From Peribacillus muralis (GTDB lineage Bacteria; Bacillota; Bacilli; Bacillales; DSM-1321), in assembly GCF_001439925.1 (NCBI RefSeq), contig NZ_LMBV01000008.1:159243-223242 (forward strand): a stretch of 64,000 bases of DNA. Reading direction: 5' to 3'. The notes below the pieces were generated by a model. It had not been told where the DNA came from, made no database searches, and worked only from the letters and a program-made list of their open reading frames with translations. Each line of letters starts with the position of its first letter. Positions within the stretch are counted from its first letter, which is position 1. This document shows positions 43,195-53,620 of the stretch, piece by piece. Position numbers and translations under genes: made by a program.

Positions 43195-46100
43195 TGAATG
43201 AAAACAATTTAATAGGATCATGGATAAATAAATTACTAAGCGACCATTTTAAAGCTGAAAAACAAAACCACACCGAAAAATTGTTTTTGAAAATTACAGG
43301 TCTTAATCAAGAAAATATAATAAGCTTATTAAATGAATTTAGGAAAAGTAAGAGCATTTTACAGCAATCATATTATCCTATTATTCGTACTATCACCCCA
43401 ATTAATAGTTTCGAAGAATTTTCTTTCCATGGGGCGGAGACAAGTACTTGGCTAAGGAACAATACAAGGGTTAATCAAGCACTTATACTTGTTATAAATG
43501 AAATTAATCCTGAATCACAAAGCTTAGAAAATATCTTTACTATTGATGAATCCTATTTATTGTCGAAACAAGGACTTGAGTCTCTTTTTAATCTCTTTTC
43601 TGAGAATGGAATTTTGGCAGCTGATGAAATAGGAATTTTAAATGACTTTATAAGCCTATTTAGGAAAGTTTCTGAACCACAACTTAGAAGTATATTGCAA
43701 TTTCTAGTTCATTTAATTAATGATGAATCTCCTTCAGTAATCGATAAGATTCAAAAAAACTTACCTTATCTAAACCTTTTTAAAGATACAAAATTAACAT
43801 TAAGTGATATAGGTAAATTAAAGAAAAACTATGAATTGGCTAATTTACAGGTAGGGAGTAGAAATTTAGATACTGAACAGCTGCAAAATAAACTCTATTC
43901 CTTTTTAGAAGAAGAGGAGCGAGTTTATTGGGCAGAAGATATATGGGAAAGTACTTCTTCTGAACAGTTTACAAAGGAAGCAATAGATTTCCTTAACAAT
44001 AATGATAATACCTTTTTGTTTAATGAATTTAGCTTAGTAGAAAAAGTATTTAGTTTTAAAGTAGTAAAGAATATTAATGAAATGCTTATGGATATAAAAC
44101 AAACCTATACATTTCAAGATGATAGAGAAGAGGAAGATTTTGAAAGCGGATATAATGACGTACTAGACGGTATTGATCCAGAGGCCATTCAAAAGTTCAT
44201 TGACGATTGTGAAGATATCCTAAATGTTAAGCAAGGTTTGGTGAAAAAGTTAACAAGAATTGTAGAGAAATTAAGAAACCCTTCAGAATATGGGGACCTT
44301 TTCTATGGATTAACGAGAGAAATATTCGTATTTCTTGAAGAAAATTCAGATAGAGATGATATTGATAAACTATACTTTAACCTTTCTATTATTAACTCAA
44401 AGCTTCCAGAAAATATTTTAGCCATACAGAAATTATATTTGAATAATATAAATAAATTAATACCACGGCTTACTTTTGATATTTTATCATTAGATAAATA
44501 TGATAACACCAGTAAAGAAACAGATGTATCCTACAATTTAAGTTTTCATATTGAAGAAAATATTATTGAAAACAAAAAATTTAAAATAAAAGGACTTAAT
44601 CGTCTAGAAATTTATAGTCTGTATAGTCTGGTATCAAAAAAATCTATTCCTTACTTACAAAATTATGCGGAAAATGAAATAGAAATAATTGATGTGCGAA
44701 ATTTTGTAGATGAAAAGGTAAAATACTATTTAGCTGGAAATGAACAGCAAATGAAAGATCATTTTGAAAAATTTTCGAATTTCCTATCCATTTATAGTGA
44801 GTTATTATCAATTGCTATAGAGGATGGATTAAGTGTGCTAAGTGTGAATAATTTAGAGGCTGAAGTTACAAATTTATTAGAAAATATATATGAGTCCTCT
44901 CAAGTTGCTAAGCATATATATCAGTATATAAATATTATCGGTGCTATTGACACATTTGAAACAAATAAAGGTGAAAGTTCAATACCTTATAGCAGAGTAT
45001 TGACTATCCTTAATCCAATTCGATTAATATCTATAATTAAAAGATATGAAGAATTAAACATTCAAATTGAATCTTGGATTACTGCTGCAACGTCCGGCAC
45101 TCTACAAGTAGAAAAATTGGATGATTATTTAGGATTTATTTACGAAAAGACAAGTAATTTAGCACCTAGATATTTCTCCACTAATAATGATAGGGTATTC
45201 CTAATTGAACAGGAAGAACGATTAGGTGAAGGGATATTTACCCTTAGTAGTAAGCCTCATCAATCAACAGATACTTTAGTAAATGAGCTATCAGAAGAAC
45301 TAGGAAAAACGATTAAAAATTATTTAGAGGTATATCCATACTCAAAAGATGGACTCGATGTACTGATGCTATATTGTCAAAGTGCTGACATAGTCACAAA
45401 ATGTATAGATGAAATATTTAAAAAGACGAAGGTGAATAAGCTTAGATTAACTGTTCATAGTGAACAGGCTGCCAAAATTCATGGGAATTTGAATAAATGG
45501 ATTGAACAAAAAGAAGAGTATACAAAGCCACAGTTGGGATCTAAGTTTCCTAAGCTTGAGCTAAATGTTATATCCGGAAAAAATATTTCGTCCATTCAAG
45601 AAAGTGTTAATAGCCGAATGGCAGATGCGGATATCGTTGTATTGGCTGATTACTTTTCACAAGTAAACCAAATTCAAAATAACTTTGAAAGAATTAAACC
45701 TTCGACAAGTTCATCTTGGTTTGAAACTTTATATAAAGAGCCATTAAATGATGATGAAGCGGTAAAACGACTAAGTTTCGTAAGCGAACATTTGCCTGTT
45801 GCTTTGCAATCCTTTTATCAACTTCAATACATCATAGATACAAATCAAATGCCTGAAAGAAATAATATAAATGTTCTAAAAAATACGATTTCTATCTCTA
45901 ATGTGAGTAATAATGCATTGATTGATTTTATGCATCAACGGTTCAATTGGGTTGTTATTCTTGATAGGTATCTAGATAAGACACTATTAACTAAAGCTTC
46001 TTCTCAGGCAAACATTATCCAATATAAATCTAAGACTGGTACGAATAGTAACTTCAAGTTAATTGTATCTTCTTCCAAATATATTAGGAAAATAAGTGAA

Positions 46101-48227
46101 GAAACAAGTGATTATGCCTATTATGATCGTTTGCATAGAAAGCTCGTTTCCATCCTAAAGAATGAAAACGTAAGTCGAGAAGAAGTTATAGCAGCAGTTA
46201 ATAAAGTAAAAGATATTTCAGGAGCATTAGTTTTAAAAGTCATAGGAAAAGGAAAATATGCTCACGAAATGCTAGCTACTTATTTAACTACTAAAAAAAG
46301 AGGTAACGGTGATTCCACATCTTTAGAAGTGTGGTCTTCGTGTGACGATCTTCCATGGTTTTCAAATAATAAGAGAAGGCCAGATTTGGTTTTAACTTCA
46401 ATAAATGAACAAGAGGGTAAATTAAATATCCATTTTGAATTAGTTGAATTGAAATTTGTAAGCCATACTATCATTGAAAAAGAAAGATACGATGCACTTA
46501 AACAAATTAAAAGTGGTTTGAGTTTATATGAAAAACTATTTAATTTTACTTCACCCAAACTTGATACTGAAGTTTGGCGGGAAGAATTAGTGCAATATTT
46601 TATTGAGAAGAGTTCATATAAACCTGATCAGATTTATTTGTTAAAAAAACTACAACATATAAATCTATCGGATATAACTGTAACGATGAGTGGAAGTGCT
46701 GATGTTTATTGCTACACATCAAATTTAACTGAATCGAGTTTCCAAAGGATTGATGAAGGTATCTATTTAGAGAAAATTGATTCTCAGACTGATAACTTTA
46801 TATATACAAGATCTTTTATTCTTAAACAATTACAAACAAATGAACAGATTACTCCTGATTATGAAGAGTTAGATGAAGGTTATCTTATTGATATTCCAAC
46901 GGGAATAATTGATGATGAAGAGTCTGGTGATATGGTTTCAAAAGATTCCGGAGTTCAAGTTGAAGATGAAAACTTCGGGGAAGACAAACAGCGGGAGTCG
47001 ATCAAAGAACCAGACAAAGCTCAAGATGAAGAGCCAGACAAAGAACCTAGAAATATAATACCTAAAGTGGTTTCTTCTCCATCCTATTATCCTGAACAAG
47101 CTGCTTTAGAGCGCGTATCTGTTACATATGAAGATACTAAGGAAGATAACGAAGAATTAAAAAATTCTTATATAAAAAAATTAAAGTTAAAGTTGAATCA
47201 AGAAGGAGTTCACATCAATGTTAAAAAATCTATCATTGGTTCTGGAGTTATAAGATTGAACCTAGAGCTTCCTTCCGGTTCTTTTAAAAAAATATCTAAT
47301 CGTTCCGAAGACATTCAAATTTGGTTAGGACTTAGTATGGAACCACATATTTTTATAGATAAAAACGGAATTAATATTGATGTCATTAGAGATGATCCAG
47401 AAACTGTATATTTTGAAAAATTTATGGAGATTGTTAGAGAACAACTACAGAATAAAATTTCTGAAACTAACTTAATTGCACCGCTAGGACTTGACCCTTT
47501 AAATAATATCGTATATATGGATTTTTCGAGCTCTTTGTCTCCGCATTTACTTACAGGCGGTACAACAGGAAGTGGTAAAAGTGTAACTTTAAACTCTATT
47601 ATTCTAGGAATGATGTGTCTTTATTCTAATGAACATGTCGAATTTTTATTTATTGATCCTAAGAAAGTAGAATTTATGATTTATGAAAATAAACAACATA
47701 CTATTGATGTTATTACAGAAATTGATGGTGCAGTAGGGAAATTAAATGAATTAGTAGCTGAGATGGAAAATAGGTATACCGTCTTTGCTGAAAAGCAGGT
47801 TACAAATCTAGAGGAATACCTAGAGGAATACAATAATACTCCGAAACTACCAAGAATTGTTTTAGTTTTTGATGAGTTTGCAGATTTTATGACTAGAGAT
47901 TCAGAAACCAAGAAGGAAGTTGAAATAGCTATTCAACTTCTAAGTCAAAAAGGGCGAGCAGCAGGAATACATTTAATTATTTGCACACAAACCCCTAAAG
48001 CAGACATCATTAATACTAATATTAGAAATAATCTAGTGAGTAGACTTGCATTAAAAGCTGCCGATGCTAATGCTTCTAATATTATTCTTGATGAAGTAGG
48101 AGCAGAGAAATTGGCAGGAAAAGGAGATTTTCTTGCTAGGGTAAGTGGTACTGTTATAAGAGGAAAGAGCCCTTTCTTAACTACTAAAGTGAGAAGAGCG
48201 TTACTAAATTACTTTTCAAAAGAATAA
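43194..48227 (+). CDS. sspH: Phosphorothioation-linked restriction protein H (DptH/SspH-type, FtsK/HerA-like ATPase)
   Basis: 1,677 residues. The first 1,250 or so are helical with no clear motif; an acidic linker follows (about 1235-1295, DEEPDKEPRN). The C-terminal 400 form an FtsK/HerA-type translocase: GGTTGSGKS near 1455, FLFIDPKKVEFMIYE, Walker B IVLVFDEFADFM near 1557, QKGRAAGIHLIICTQTP. DNA translocation by H is thought to power cleavage or nicking in PT-sensing restriction. The middle segment RRPDLVLTSINEQEGKLNIHFELVELKFVSH near 1065-1090 looks like a PD-(D/E)xK core (D...ELVELK) and may be the nuclease. A terminator follows. Confidence 0.8.
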   Translation: MNENNLIGSWINKLLSDHFKAEKQNHTEKLFLKITGLNQENIISLLNEFRKSKSILQQSYYPIIRTITPINSFEEFSFHGAETSTWLRNNTRVNQALILVINEINPESQSLENIFTIDESYLLSKQGLESLFNLFSENGILAADEIGILNDFISLFRKVSEPQLRSILQFLVHLINDESPSVIDKIQKNLPYLNLFKDTKLTLSDIGKLKKNYELANLQVGSRNLDTEQLQNKLYSFLEEEERVYWAEDIWESTSSEQFTKEAIDFLNNNDNTFLFNEFSLVEKVFSFKVVKNINEMLMDIKQTYTFQDDREEEDFESGYNDVLDGIDPEAIQKFIDDCEDILNVKQGLVKKLTRIVEKLRNPSEYGDLFYGLTREIFVFLEENSDRDDIDKLYFNLSIINSKLPENILAIQKLYLNNINKLIPRLTFDILSLDKYDNTSKETDVSYNLSFHIEENIIENKKFKIKGLNRLEIYSLYSLVSKKSIPYLQNYAENEIEIIDVRNFVDEKVKYYLAGNEQQMKDHFEKFSNFLSIYSELLSIAIEDGLSVLSVNNLEAEVTNLLENIYESSQVAKHIYQYINIIGAIDTFETNKGESSIPYSRVLTILNPIRLISIIKRYEELNIQIESWITAATSGTLQVEKLDDYLGFIYEKTSNLAPRYFSTNNDRVFLIEQEERLGEGIFTLSSKPHQSTDTLVNELSEELGKTIKNYLEVYPYSKDGLDVLMLYCQSADIVTKCIDEIFKKTKVNKLRLTVHSEQAAKIHGNLNKWIEQKEEYTKPQLGSKFPKLELNVISGKNISSIQESVNSRMADADIVVLADYFSQVNQIQNNFERIKPSTSSSWFETLYKEPLNDDEAVKRLSFVSEHLPVALQSFYQLQYIIDTNQMPERNNINVLKNTISISNVSNNALIDFMHQRFNWVVILDRYLDKTLLTKASSQANIIQYKSKTGTNSNFKLIVSSSKYIRKISEETSDYAYYDRLHRKLVSILKNENVSREEVIAAVNKVKDISGALVLKVIGKGKYAHEMLATYLTTKKRGNGDSTSLEVWSSCDDLPWFSNNKRRPDLVLTSINEQEGKLNIHFELVELKFVSHTIIEKERYDALKQIKSGLSLYEKLFNFTSPKLDTEVWREELVQYFIEKSSYKPDQIYLLKKLQHINLSDITVTMSGSADVYCYTSNLTESSFQRIDEGIYLEKIDSQTDNFIYTRSFILKQLQTNEQITPDYEELDEGYLIDIPTGIIDDEESGDMVSKDSGVQVEDENFGEDKQRESIKEPDKAQDEEPDKEPRNIIPKVVSSPSYYPEQAALERVSVTYEDTKEDNEELKNSYIKKLKLKLNQEGVHINVKKSIIGSGVIRLNLELPSGSFKKISNRSEDIQIWLGLSMEPHIFIDKNGINIDVIRDDPETVYFEKFMEIVREQLQNKISETNLIAPLGLDPLNNIVYMDFSSSLSPHLLTGGTTGSGKSVTLNSIILGMMCLYSNEHVEFLFIDPKKVEFMIYENKQHTIDVITEIDGAVGKLNELVAEMENRYTVFAEKQVTNLEEYLEEYNNTPKLPRIVLVFDEFADFMTRDSETKKEVEIAIQLLSQKGRAAGIHLIICTQTPKADIINTNIRNNLVSRLALKAADANASNIILDEVGAEKLAGKGDFLARVSGTVIRGKSPFLTTKVRRALLNYFSKE

Positions 48228-48231
48228 ACTT

Positions 48232-48267
48232 GAAGAACATCTAGATTTGATTCTAGATGTCTTCTTT
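48232..48267 (+). terminator. Intrinsic terminator between sspH and sspB
   Basis: GAAGaACATCTAGA pairs with TCTAGATGTcTTC, then TTTT. It separates the restriction and modification operons, so they can be regulated independently. Confidence 0.75.
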
Positions 48268-48328
48268 TCAACAAATCAATTACTGGAAAAGCTTCTCCAG
48301 TGAAAAATAGAAAGGCGTTAGATGTGAT

Positions 48329-49207
48329 ATGGCATATGGGCAACATCAAAGCTTTTATTTAAGAGATAGATGGTTAAATAAAGGTATTAAGCATTTGGCT
48401 ACCGATGAAAGATTTTTCTATGATAAAGATGCTTTTGAAAAAATCGGACTTGGAAAAAATATGGTTCAATCTCTACGGTATTGGGTTGTTGCTACAGGTG
48501 TAGTTTCAGAGGTATATAATGCTGAAAGAAAGAAAATACATCGCATCACTGACCTTGGCGATTTAGTATTTAAATACGATAAATTTATTAAATTTCCGGA
48601 AACAGCGTCTATTTTACACTATCAATTGGTTAAGGATATTGAGCCATCTTCTACATGGTATTGGTATTTCAATGTATATAAAGAAACAGTTTCAACTAAG
48701 GATAGCCTTCTCAATGAGCTCATAAAATGGGTGAAGGATACAGAGAAAAAAGCTGTTTCAGAGAAATCATTGAAGCGTGATATTGATTGTCTAGTGAAAC
48801 TATATACGGCAGGACAAAATGTGAACGACCCTGAAGAAGTCATTCAAAGCCCCTTGCATAAATTAGGTTTAGTGGAAGAGATAAAAGGAGTTATTTACAA
48901 AAAGGCTTCTAACTATAATCATATTGGTTTAACCGCTTTAATGTATGTCTTATTGGATTACAGTTTTCAAAATGATGTTGATACTGTCAGTGTGGATGAT
49001 TTAGTTCATTCTATTGGCTTATGGGGTAAAACTTTCAATATTAGCAGAAGTTCAATTGTGAATGCCCTGAATCAATTAACATTACATCCAAAGTATCCGG
49101 TAAGTTTTATTCGAACAAACAATTTAGATTTAATTAGAATCCCAAATATTACTCCACAGAACTTTTTACAAGATGAGTATAGCCGAAAGGTGGAAGTAAT
49201 TAAATGA
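48329..49207 (+). CDS. sspB: SspB: DUF4007 protein, DNA nickase component of phosphorothioation
   Basis: 292 residues of the DUF4007 family: FYLRDRWLNKGIKHLATD at the start, GLGKNMVQSLRYWVVATGVV, and TDLGDLVFKYDKFIKFPETASILHYQL, all typical. In SspABCD systems SspB nicks DNA so that sulfur can be placed in one strand. Its four-base overlap (ATGA) with the ATPase gene sspC and the PP-loop gene after that give the exact B-C-D order. The start ATG 48329 has a modest site (AAAGGCG). Very AT-rich. Confidence 0.85.
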   Translation: MAYGQHQSFYLRDRWLNKGIKHLATDERFFYDKDAFEKIGLGKNMVQSLRYWVVATGVVSEVYNAERKKIHRITDLGDLVFKYDKFIKFPETASILHYQLVKDIEPSSTWYWYFNVYKETVSTKDSLLNELIKWVKDTEKKAVSEKSLKRDIDCLVKLYTAGQNVNDPEEVIQSPLHKLGLVEEIKGVIYKKASNYNHIGLTALMYVLLDYSFQNDVDTVSVDDLVHSIGLWGKTFNISRSSIVNALNQLTLHPKYPVSFIRTNNLDLIRIPNITPQNFLQDEYSRKVEVIK

Positions 49208-52200
49208 TAGTTAAAGAGACCCCATTTAAAACGAGTGTCAATATAAAATTTGACTTAGGAAAAAAGGAATTTATCAATCGATACCTGCCTACACCTTCAC
49301 ACGCAGAATCTTTATTAGGTCTCTTAGGAGGATTTTCTGGTAAAGAAATTAGATCACATATTATTATTGGTCCTTATGGCACAGGTAAATCACTAATTGC
49401 TACCATTGTAGCCGGGCTAGTTTCAAAGAAAGTAGATAAGAGAACTTTCAATGCTTTATCAAAGAAATTCAACAAGGTACATGATGATATTTTTGATGAA
49501 TTACTTGAGGTTAATAATATAGAAACAACCTACTTAACTGTCGCACTGAACGGGAATGAAGGAAGATTTAGACAATCTGTTTTAAATTCAATCATTAGAA
49601 CTATTAATGAGAATAAGATTAATATTACTCTTCCAGGGCAAAATGGGAAGGTCATCCAAACTGTTGATTTATGGTCACAGCAGTTTCCAACAACATATAG
49701 GGCATTTAAGAAAATCCTGAAAGAAAAAGGAAAAGATATAGATACCTGGAGATTAGGAGTATTAAACCAAGAGAAAGAAGAAATCGATTGGTTTATAGAT
49801 ATATTTCCTTCACTAACTTCTGGGTCTGAGTTTGTTGTGGATTATAAGGAATCTTTTATTGATCAAATTAAGTTTGTGCTACATGAATTAAAGAAAAAAA
49901 ATATTGGGTTATTCATTGCCTATGATGAGTTTGGCAGAATGCTCCAAACGATCGAACCTCATCTTGTTCATGAAACTATGCAAGATTTACAAGATCTAGC
50001 GGAGTTGACGAATAATACAGCGGATAATTTGCATTTGCTATTAATTACACATCGTAATTTAGCTCAATATTTAGGCTTGTTAAATGAAGAATTCAAGAAT
50101 GAATTTCAAAGAATTGAAAAGCGATTTAGAACCTACTATGTAGAAAGTGACCGCTTCACTTTCATACGGATCGTTGATAGCTATCTTAACGATATAAACA
50201 GTAACAGGTTAGTTAAAACTGAAAACATACCGGATTTAATTGATCAATTAAGAAAATATCCTTTATTCCCAGAATTGAATCAACAGGAAGTTGAAAAGAT
50301 CATTATAGAAGGAACGTATCCTTTACATCCAGTGACCCTATACTTATTACCATACTTATCTAGTTTTTTTGGACAAAATGAAAGAACGTTATTCACATTT
50401 CTAGAAAGTAGTGAAACTGGTGGTCTAACTAATCATCTCAATAAAAATGACGGATACTATCTTCCATCCCATTTATTTAGTTACTTTTTTCCTTCCTTAC
50501 ATGAAGTAGATACTGGTAATGATGGCTTTGAAGCAATGAAGATATACAAAAGCATTATTCATAAAGCACCCTTATTACTAGAGGATAAGAATAATTTGGA
50601 GGTTATAAAATTCATTACGCTATGGGATATGGCAGGTTTACAATCAAAATTTAAGCTGACAACAGACTTTTTACAGTTTGCCTTGAACAAAACAAGAAAT
50701 GAATTAACCAATGTTCTTACAAAGTTATCATCAATAAAAACGATTAGATTTAATAGAGTAATGGGGTATTGGGAGTTAATGGAGGGTAGTTCATTCTTTA
50801 TTGAAGAAATTATAAAAGAAAGACGGCCTTTTATTAAACTTAATTTAAATTTAAGAGAAACAATTTTAAAAAACTTGTTAACAAAACGATTCTTTTTATC
50901 CAATGATTATAATGATGAGAAAAGTATGACTCGATATGCTGAAATAGAGTTTCTATTCAGTTCAGAAATTTTACAGGATGAAGGTTGGAGAGAAAAATAT
51001 AAAAAATCAAAGAAATCAGACGGGGTAGTTTTTTATATCATACTCGAATCTTTAAGTGATTTGGAATATGTTAAAGAAAAATTAAAAAATTCTAGTGAAG
51101 AATATTTTATTTACTGTATTTCTAAATATTCTTTTTCACCAATAGATGAACAAGTTACGGAACTTGTGGTCATTAATGACTTACTGAATGATATTGAATT
51201 GTTAAAAGAGGATAAATTTTTAAAGGAAGAATTGATATTAAGGAAAGAGGATCTAGAGTTTTCAATCAGAGATTTTATTGATAAATATACGAGCTATAGT
51301 TCTGATTGTTTATGGCTTTATAAGAACGACGAGATTGCTCTTCAGAGTGAAATTGCTTTAGAGCAACTTTTAAGTAATATTATGTTCAAAAATTATAGAC
51401 TAACTCCAGAAGTTAGAAACGATTCATTTAATAGAAGAAAAATTAATAACATGCAGCGTAAAGCAGGTTATACCGTTCTTGATAAAGTTATCAATAATTA
51501 TAGTAAACATGATCTTTCTATAGAAGGACAAGGGCCTGATTATTTAATCTATGCCACAGTATTTAAAAACAACAATTTTGATATTAGAGATCTAGATAAT
51601 ATAAGTTCAATTGAATTAAGAGAATTAAGAGAAAAATTAGTACATTACTTAGAGAGCAATGTAAATGGTTGTCTGAGTGATCTTTCAGCAATCTTACAAA
51701 GAGAACCATTTGGGATTAGAGCCCCTTTAATTCCTATATTTGTGGTTTCTTTATTAAGAGATAGATGGGATCAGTTGATGTTCTATAGAAATGATATGTA
51801 TATAGCTGGGATTACAAGTGAGATTTTATATAAAATGTTCGAAGAAGCTAAAGAATATGAATATGTTTATTATAAATTTGATCAGCAATACGACGAGTTT
51901 TTCTTATCATTAGAAAATATTTTTAGTCATTATGAGAATGATCTAATAAAGAACAAGCCTAAATTTATTCGCTTGAATAACGCTATGCTTTCTTGGCTTA
52001 GAAGTCTTCCAAGGTATACTCAAACTACATCCAAACTTAATGAGAATATATTGTGGTTAAAAGAAATTATTAGAAAAAGCGAGATAAATCCTCAAGAAAC
52101 TTTTAGGAAGTTATATGAGAGATATAATAACAACATTGACTTACTTTTAATGGAAAAGAAAGAGATAGAATTGGCTTATACGGAATTTAAGACATCCCTA

Positions 52201-52647
52201 TGCCATGAAGTATTTAATATAGTAGGTGTAGTCTCATTTGATCAACTACATTCATGGGCACAGGATAATAATGTAGAAGTAAAGAAGAAAAATAAATTTG
52301 TAAAAAGTATAATTAATTTAGATCAATTAGAAAATTGGATTGAAGAGTTTGCCTACTCTTACTTGGGTATTGAACTATTAAATTGGTCTGATATCACTAC
52401 CGAAATGTTTCTTAGACAAATCAGATCAGATTTCCAAGATACATCAATTCATAATCTAAATACTGGTAATCGAATAGAGATTGAATATAATGGAATAGTA
52501 AAGACTCTTAATAAAGTAAGTTTATCAACAAAGTCCGAAACAATTTATAAAAATGTTGAGCGGATGATTCGTAATGCAGGGCGTAATGTACCAAAAGAGG
52601 AAGTAGAATATCTTGTTTATAGTTTGTTTGATCAATTTGTAGAATAG
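49204..52647 (+). CDS. sspC: SspC: ATPase of the phosphorothioation modification system
   Basis: 1,147 residues with Walker A GPYGTGKS (56-63) and Walker B IGLFIAYDEFGRML near 240, followed by LLLITHRNLAQYL, then a long mainly helical region. It is the ATPase that, with SspB and SspD, inserts sulfur in single-stranded fashion. The start overlaps the end of sspB by four bases, and sspD begins 12 bp after its stop, so B, C and D form one translational unit. Confidence 0.8.
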   Translation: MIVKETPFKTSVNIKFDLGKKEFINRYLPTPSHAESLLGLLGGFSGKEIRSHIIIGPYGTGKSLIATIVAGLVSKKVDKRTFNALSKKFNKVHDDIFDELLEVNNIETTYLTVALNGNEGRFRQSVLNSIIRTINENKINITLPGQNGKVIQTVDLWSQQFPTTYRAFKKILKEKGKDIDTWRLGVLNQEKEEIDWFIDIFPSLTSGSEFVVDYKESFIDQIKFVLHELKKKNIGLFIAYDEFGRMLQTIEPHLVHETMQDLQDLAELTNNTADNLHLLLITHRNLAQYLGLLNEEFKNEFQRIEKRFRTYYVESDRFTFIRIVDSYLNDINSNRLVKTENIPDLIDQLRKYPLFPELNQQEVEKIIIEGTYPLHPVTLYLLPYLSSFFGQNERTLFTFLESSETGGLTNHLNKNDGYYLPSHLFSYFFPSLHEVDTGNDGFEAMKIYKSIIHKAPLLLEDKNNLEVIKFITLWDMAGLQSKFKLTTDFLQFALNKTRNELTNVLTKLSSIKTIRFNRVMGYWELMEGSSFFIEEIIKERRPFIKLNLNLRETILKNLLTKRFFLSNDYNDEKSMTRYAEIEFLFSSEILQDEGWREKYKKSKKSDGVVFYIILESLSDLEYVKEKLKNSSEEYFIYCISKYSFSPIDEQVTELVVINDLLNDIELLKEDKFLKEELILRKEDLEFSIRDFIDKYTSYSSDCLWLYKNDEIALQSEIALEQLLSNIMFKNYRLTPEVRNDSFNRRKINNMQRKAGYTVLDKVINNYSKHDLSIEGQGPDYLIYATVFKNNNFDIRDLDNISSIELRELREKLVHYLESNVNGCLSDLSAILQREPFGIRAPLIPIFVVSLLRDRWDQLMFYRNDMYIAGITSEILYKMFEEAKEYEYVYYKFDQQYDEFFLSLENIFSHYENDLIKNKPKFIRLNNAMLSWLRSLPRYTQTTSKLNENILWLKEIIRKSEINPQETFRKLYERYNNNIDLLLMEKKEIELAYTEFKTSLCHEVFNIVGVVSFDQLHSWAQDNNVEVKKKNKFVKSIINLDQLENWIEEFAYSYLGIELLNWSDITTEMFLRQIRSDFQDTSIHNLNTGNRIEIEYNGIVKTLNKVSLSTKSETIYKNVERMIRNAGRNVPKEEVEYLVYSLFDQFVE

Positions 52648-52659
52648 AGAAGGTGACTT

Positions 52660-53463
52660 GTGTTGGATAGAAAACCAGTACATGTAGCTATGTTTAGCGG
52701 GGGCGCTGCAAGTGCCTATGTTGCTTATCAAATGGTACAAGCGCATGGAAAAGAAAATTGTATTCTTTTTTTTACTAATACATTGTGGGAAGATGACGAT
52801 AATTATAGATTTATGGATGAGGTATCTGAATATATTGGACTTGAAATTACTGAACGAATAGATGGTAGAACTCCAGAAGAAGTTTTTTATGATTATCGAT
52901 TTTTGGGAAATTCAAGGTTGGCGAAATGTTCAGAAGAGTTAAAAGTCTATCAAACTATTGTTTTCTTAGAAGAGCTTAGAGATCAACATAACTTAGAACC
53001 AATCCTTTACTTTGGAATTGGCCCACATGAGTCTCATCGGGCTGATAATTTAAAGGAATTTTATAGCCACCGCCCTCTTGAACCTATTGAAACTAGATTT
53101 CCTATGATTGAAACCTTTAGAGAGGATATTGATGCTAAAGGTATCATTGAAGGAGAATGGAGAATAAAATTACCAAGAATGTATGAAATGGGCTTTTCAC
53201 ATGCAAATTGTGGGGGGCGCTGTGTAAGGGGCGGTTATCAACATTACGCACAATTATACAAAATTTGGCCGGATAGATATGCGTTACAAGAAGAGATGGA
53301 AGAGAACTTTCGTAAGAACTTTGAAAAGAACGTATCTATCTTGAAAAAAGATGGAGGGCCCTTTACTTTAAGGGAATATAGAGAGCAAATGGATAGTGAA
53401 GGTGTAGAAAAATTCTTGAAAACAAAAGATGAAACAGTTCCATGTGTTTGTTCTTTCTCGTAA
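52660..53463 (+). CDS. sspD: SspD: PAPS reductase-like ATP pyrophosphatase of phosphorothioation
   Basis: 267 residues with a PP-loop SGGAAS (13-18) that activates the DNA phosphate with ATP, and a cysteine motif C184-GGR-C188 in FSHANCGGRCVRGGYQHY, plus C90 and a C-terminal PCVCSF, candidates for carrying sulfur. It is far smaller than DndC (about 500 residues) and fits SspD. The start is GTG 52660, about five bases after AAGGTG. It completes the sspBCD set. No cysteine desulfurase gene is adjacent, so a housekeeping IscS/NifS protein must supply sulfur. Confidence 0.85.
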   Translation: MLDRKPVHVAMFSGGAASAYVAYQMVQAHGKENCILFFTNTLWEDDDNYRFMDEVSEYIGLEITERIDGRTPEEVFYDYRFLGNSRLAKCSEELKVYQTIVFLEELRDQHNLEPILYFGIGPHESHRADNLKEFYSHRPLEPIETRFPMIETFREDIDAKGIIEGEWRIKLPRMYEMGFSHANCGGRCVRGGYQHYAQLYKIWPDRYALQEEMEENFRKNFEKNVSILKKDGGPFTLREYREQMDSEGVEKFLKTKDETVPCVCSFS

Positions 53464-53499
53464 CAATTAAGGTACTGTTGTAAACGATATTAAAGTAAA

Positions 53500-53530
53500 A
53501 AACCATGATTGAGTAAATCATGGTTCTTTA
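53500..53530 (+). terminator. Intrinsic terminator of sspBCD
   Basis: AACCATGATT pairs perfectly with AATCATGGTT around GAGTA; T-rich tail. Confidence 0.85.
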
Positions 53531-53620
53531 TTGTACTCACCATTTGAATAAGTCATACATATAATGGGAATAAATAATAATACATAACCAGATATAAAAT
53601 CTATCTGCAAGGGTGTTAAT

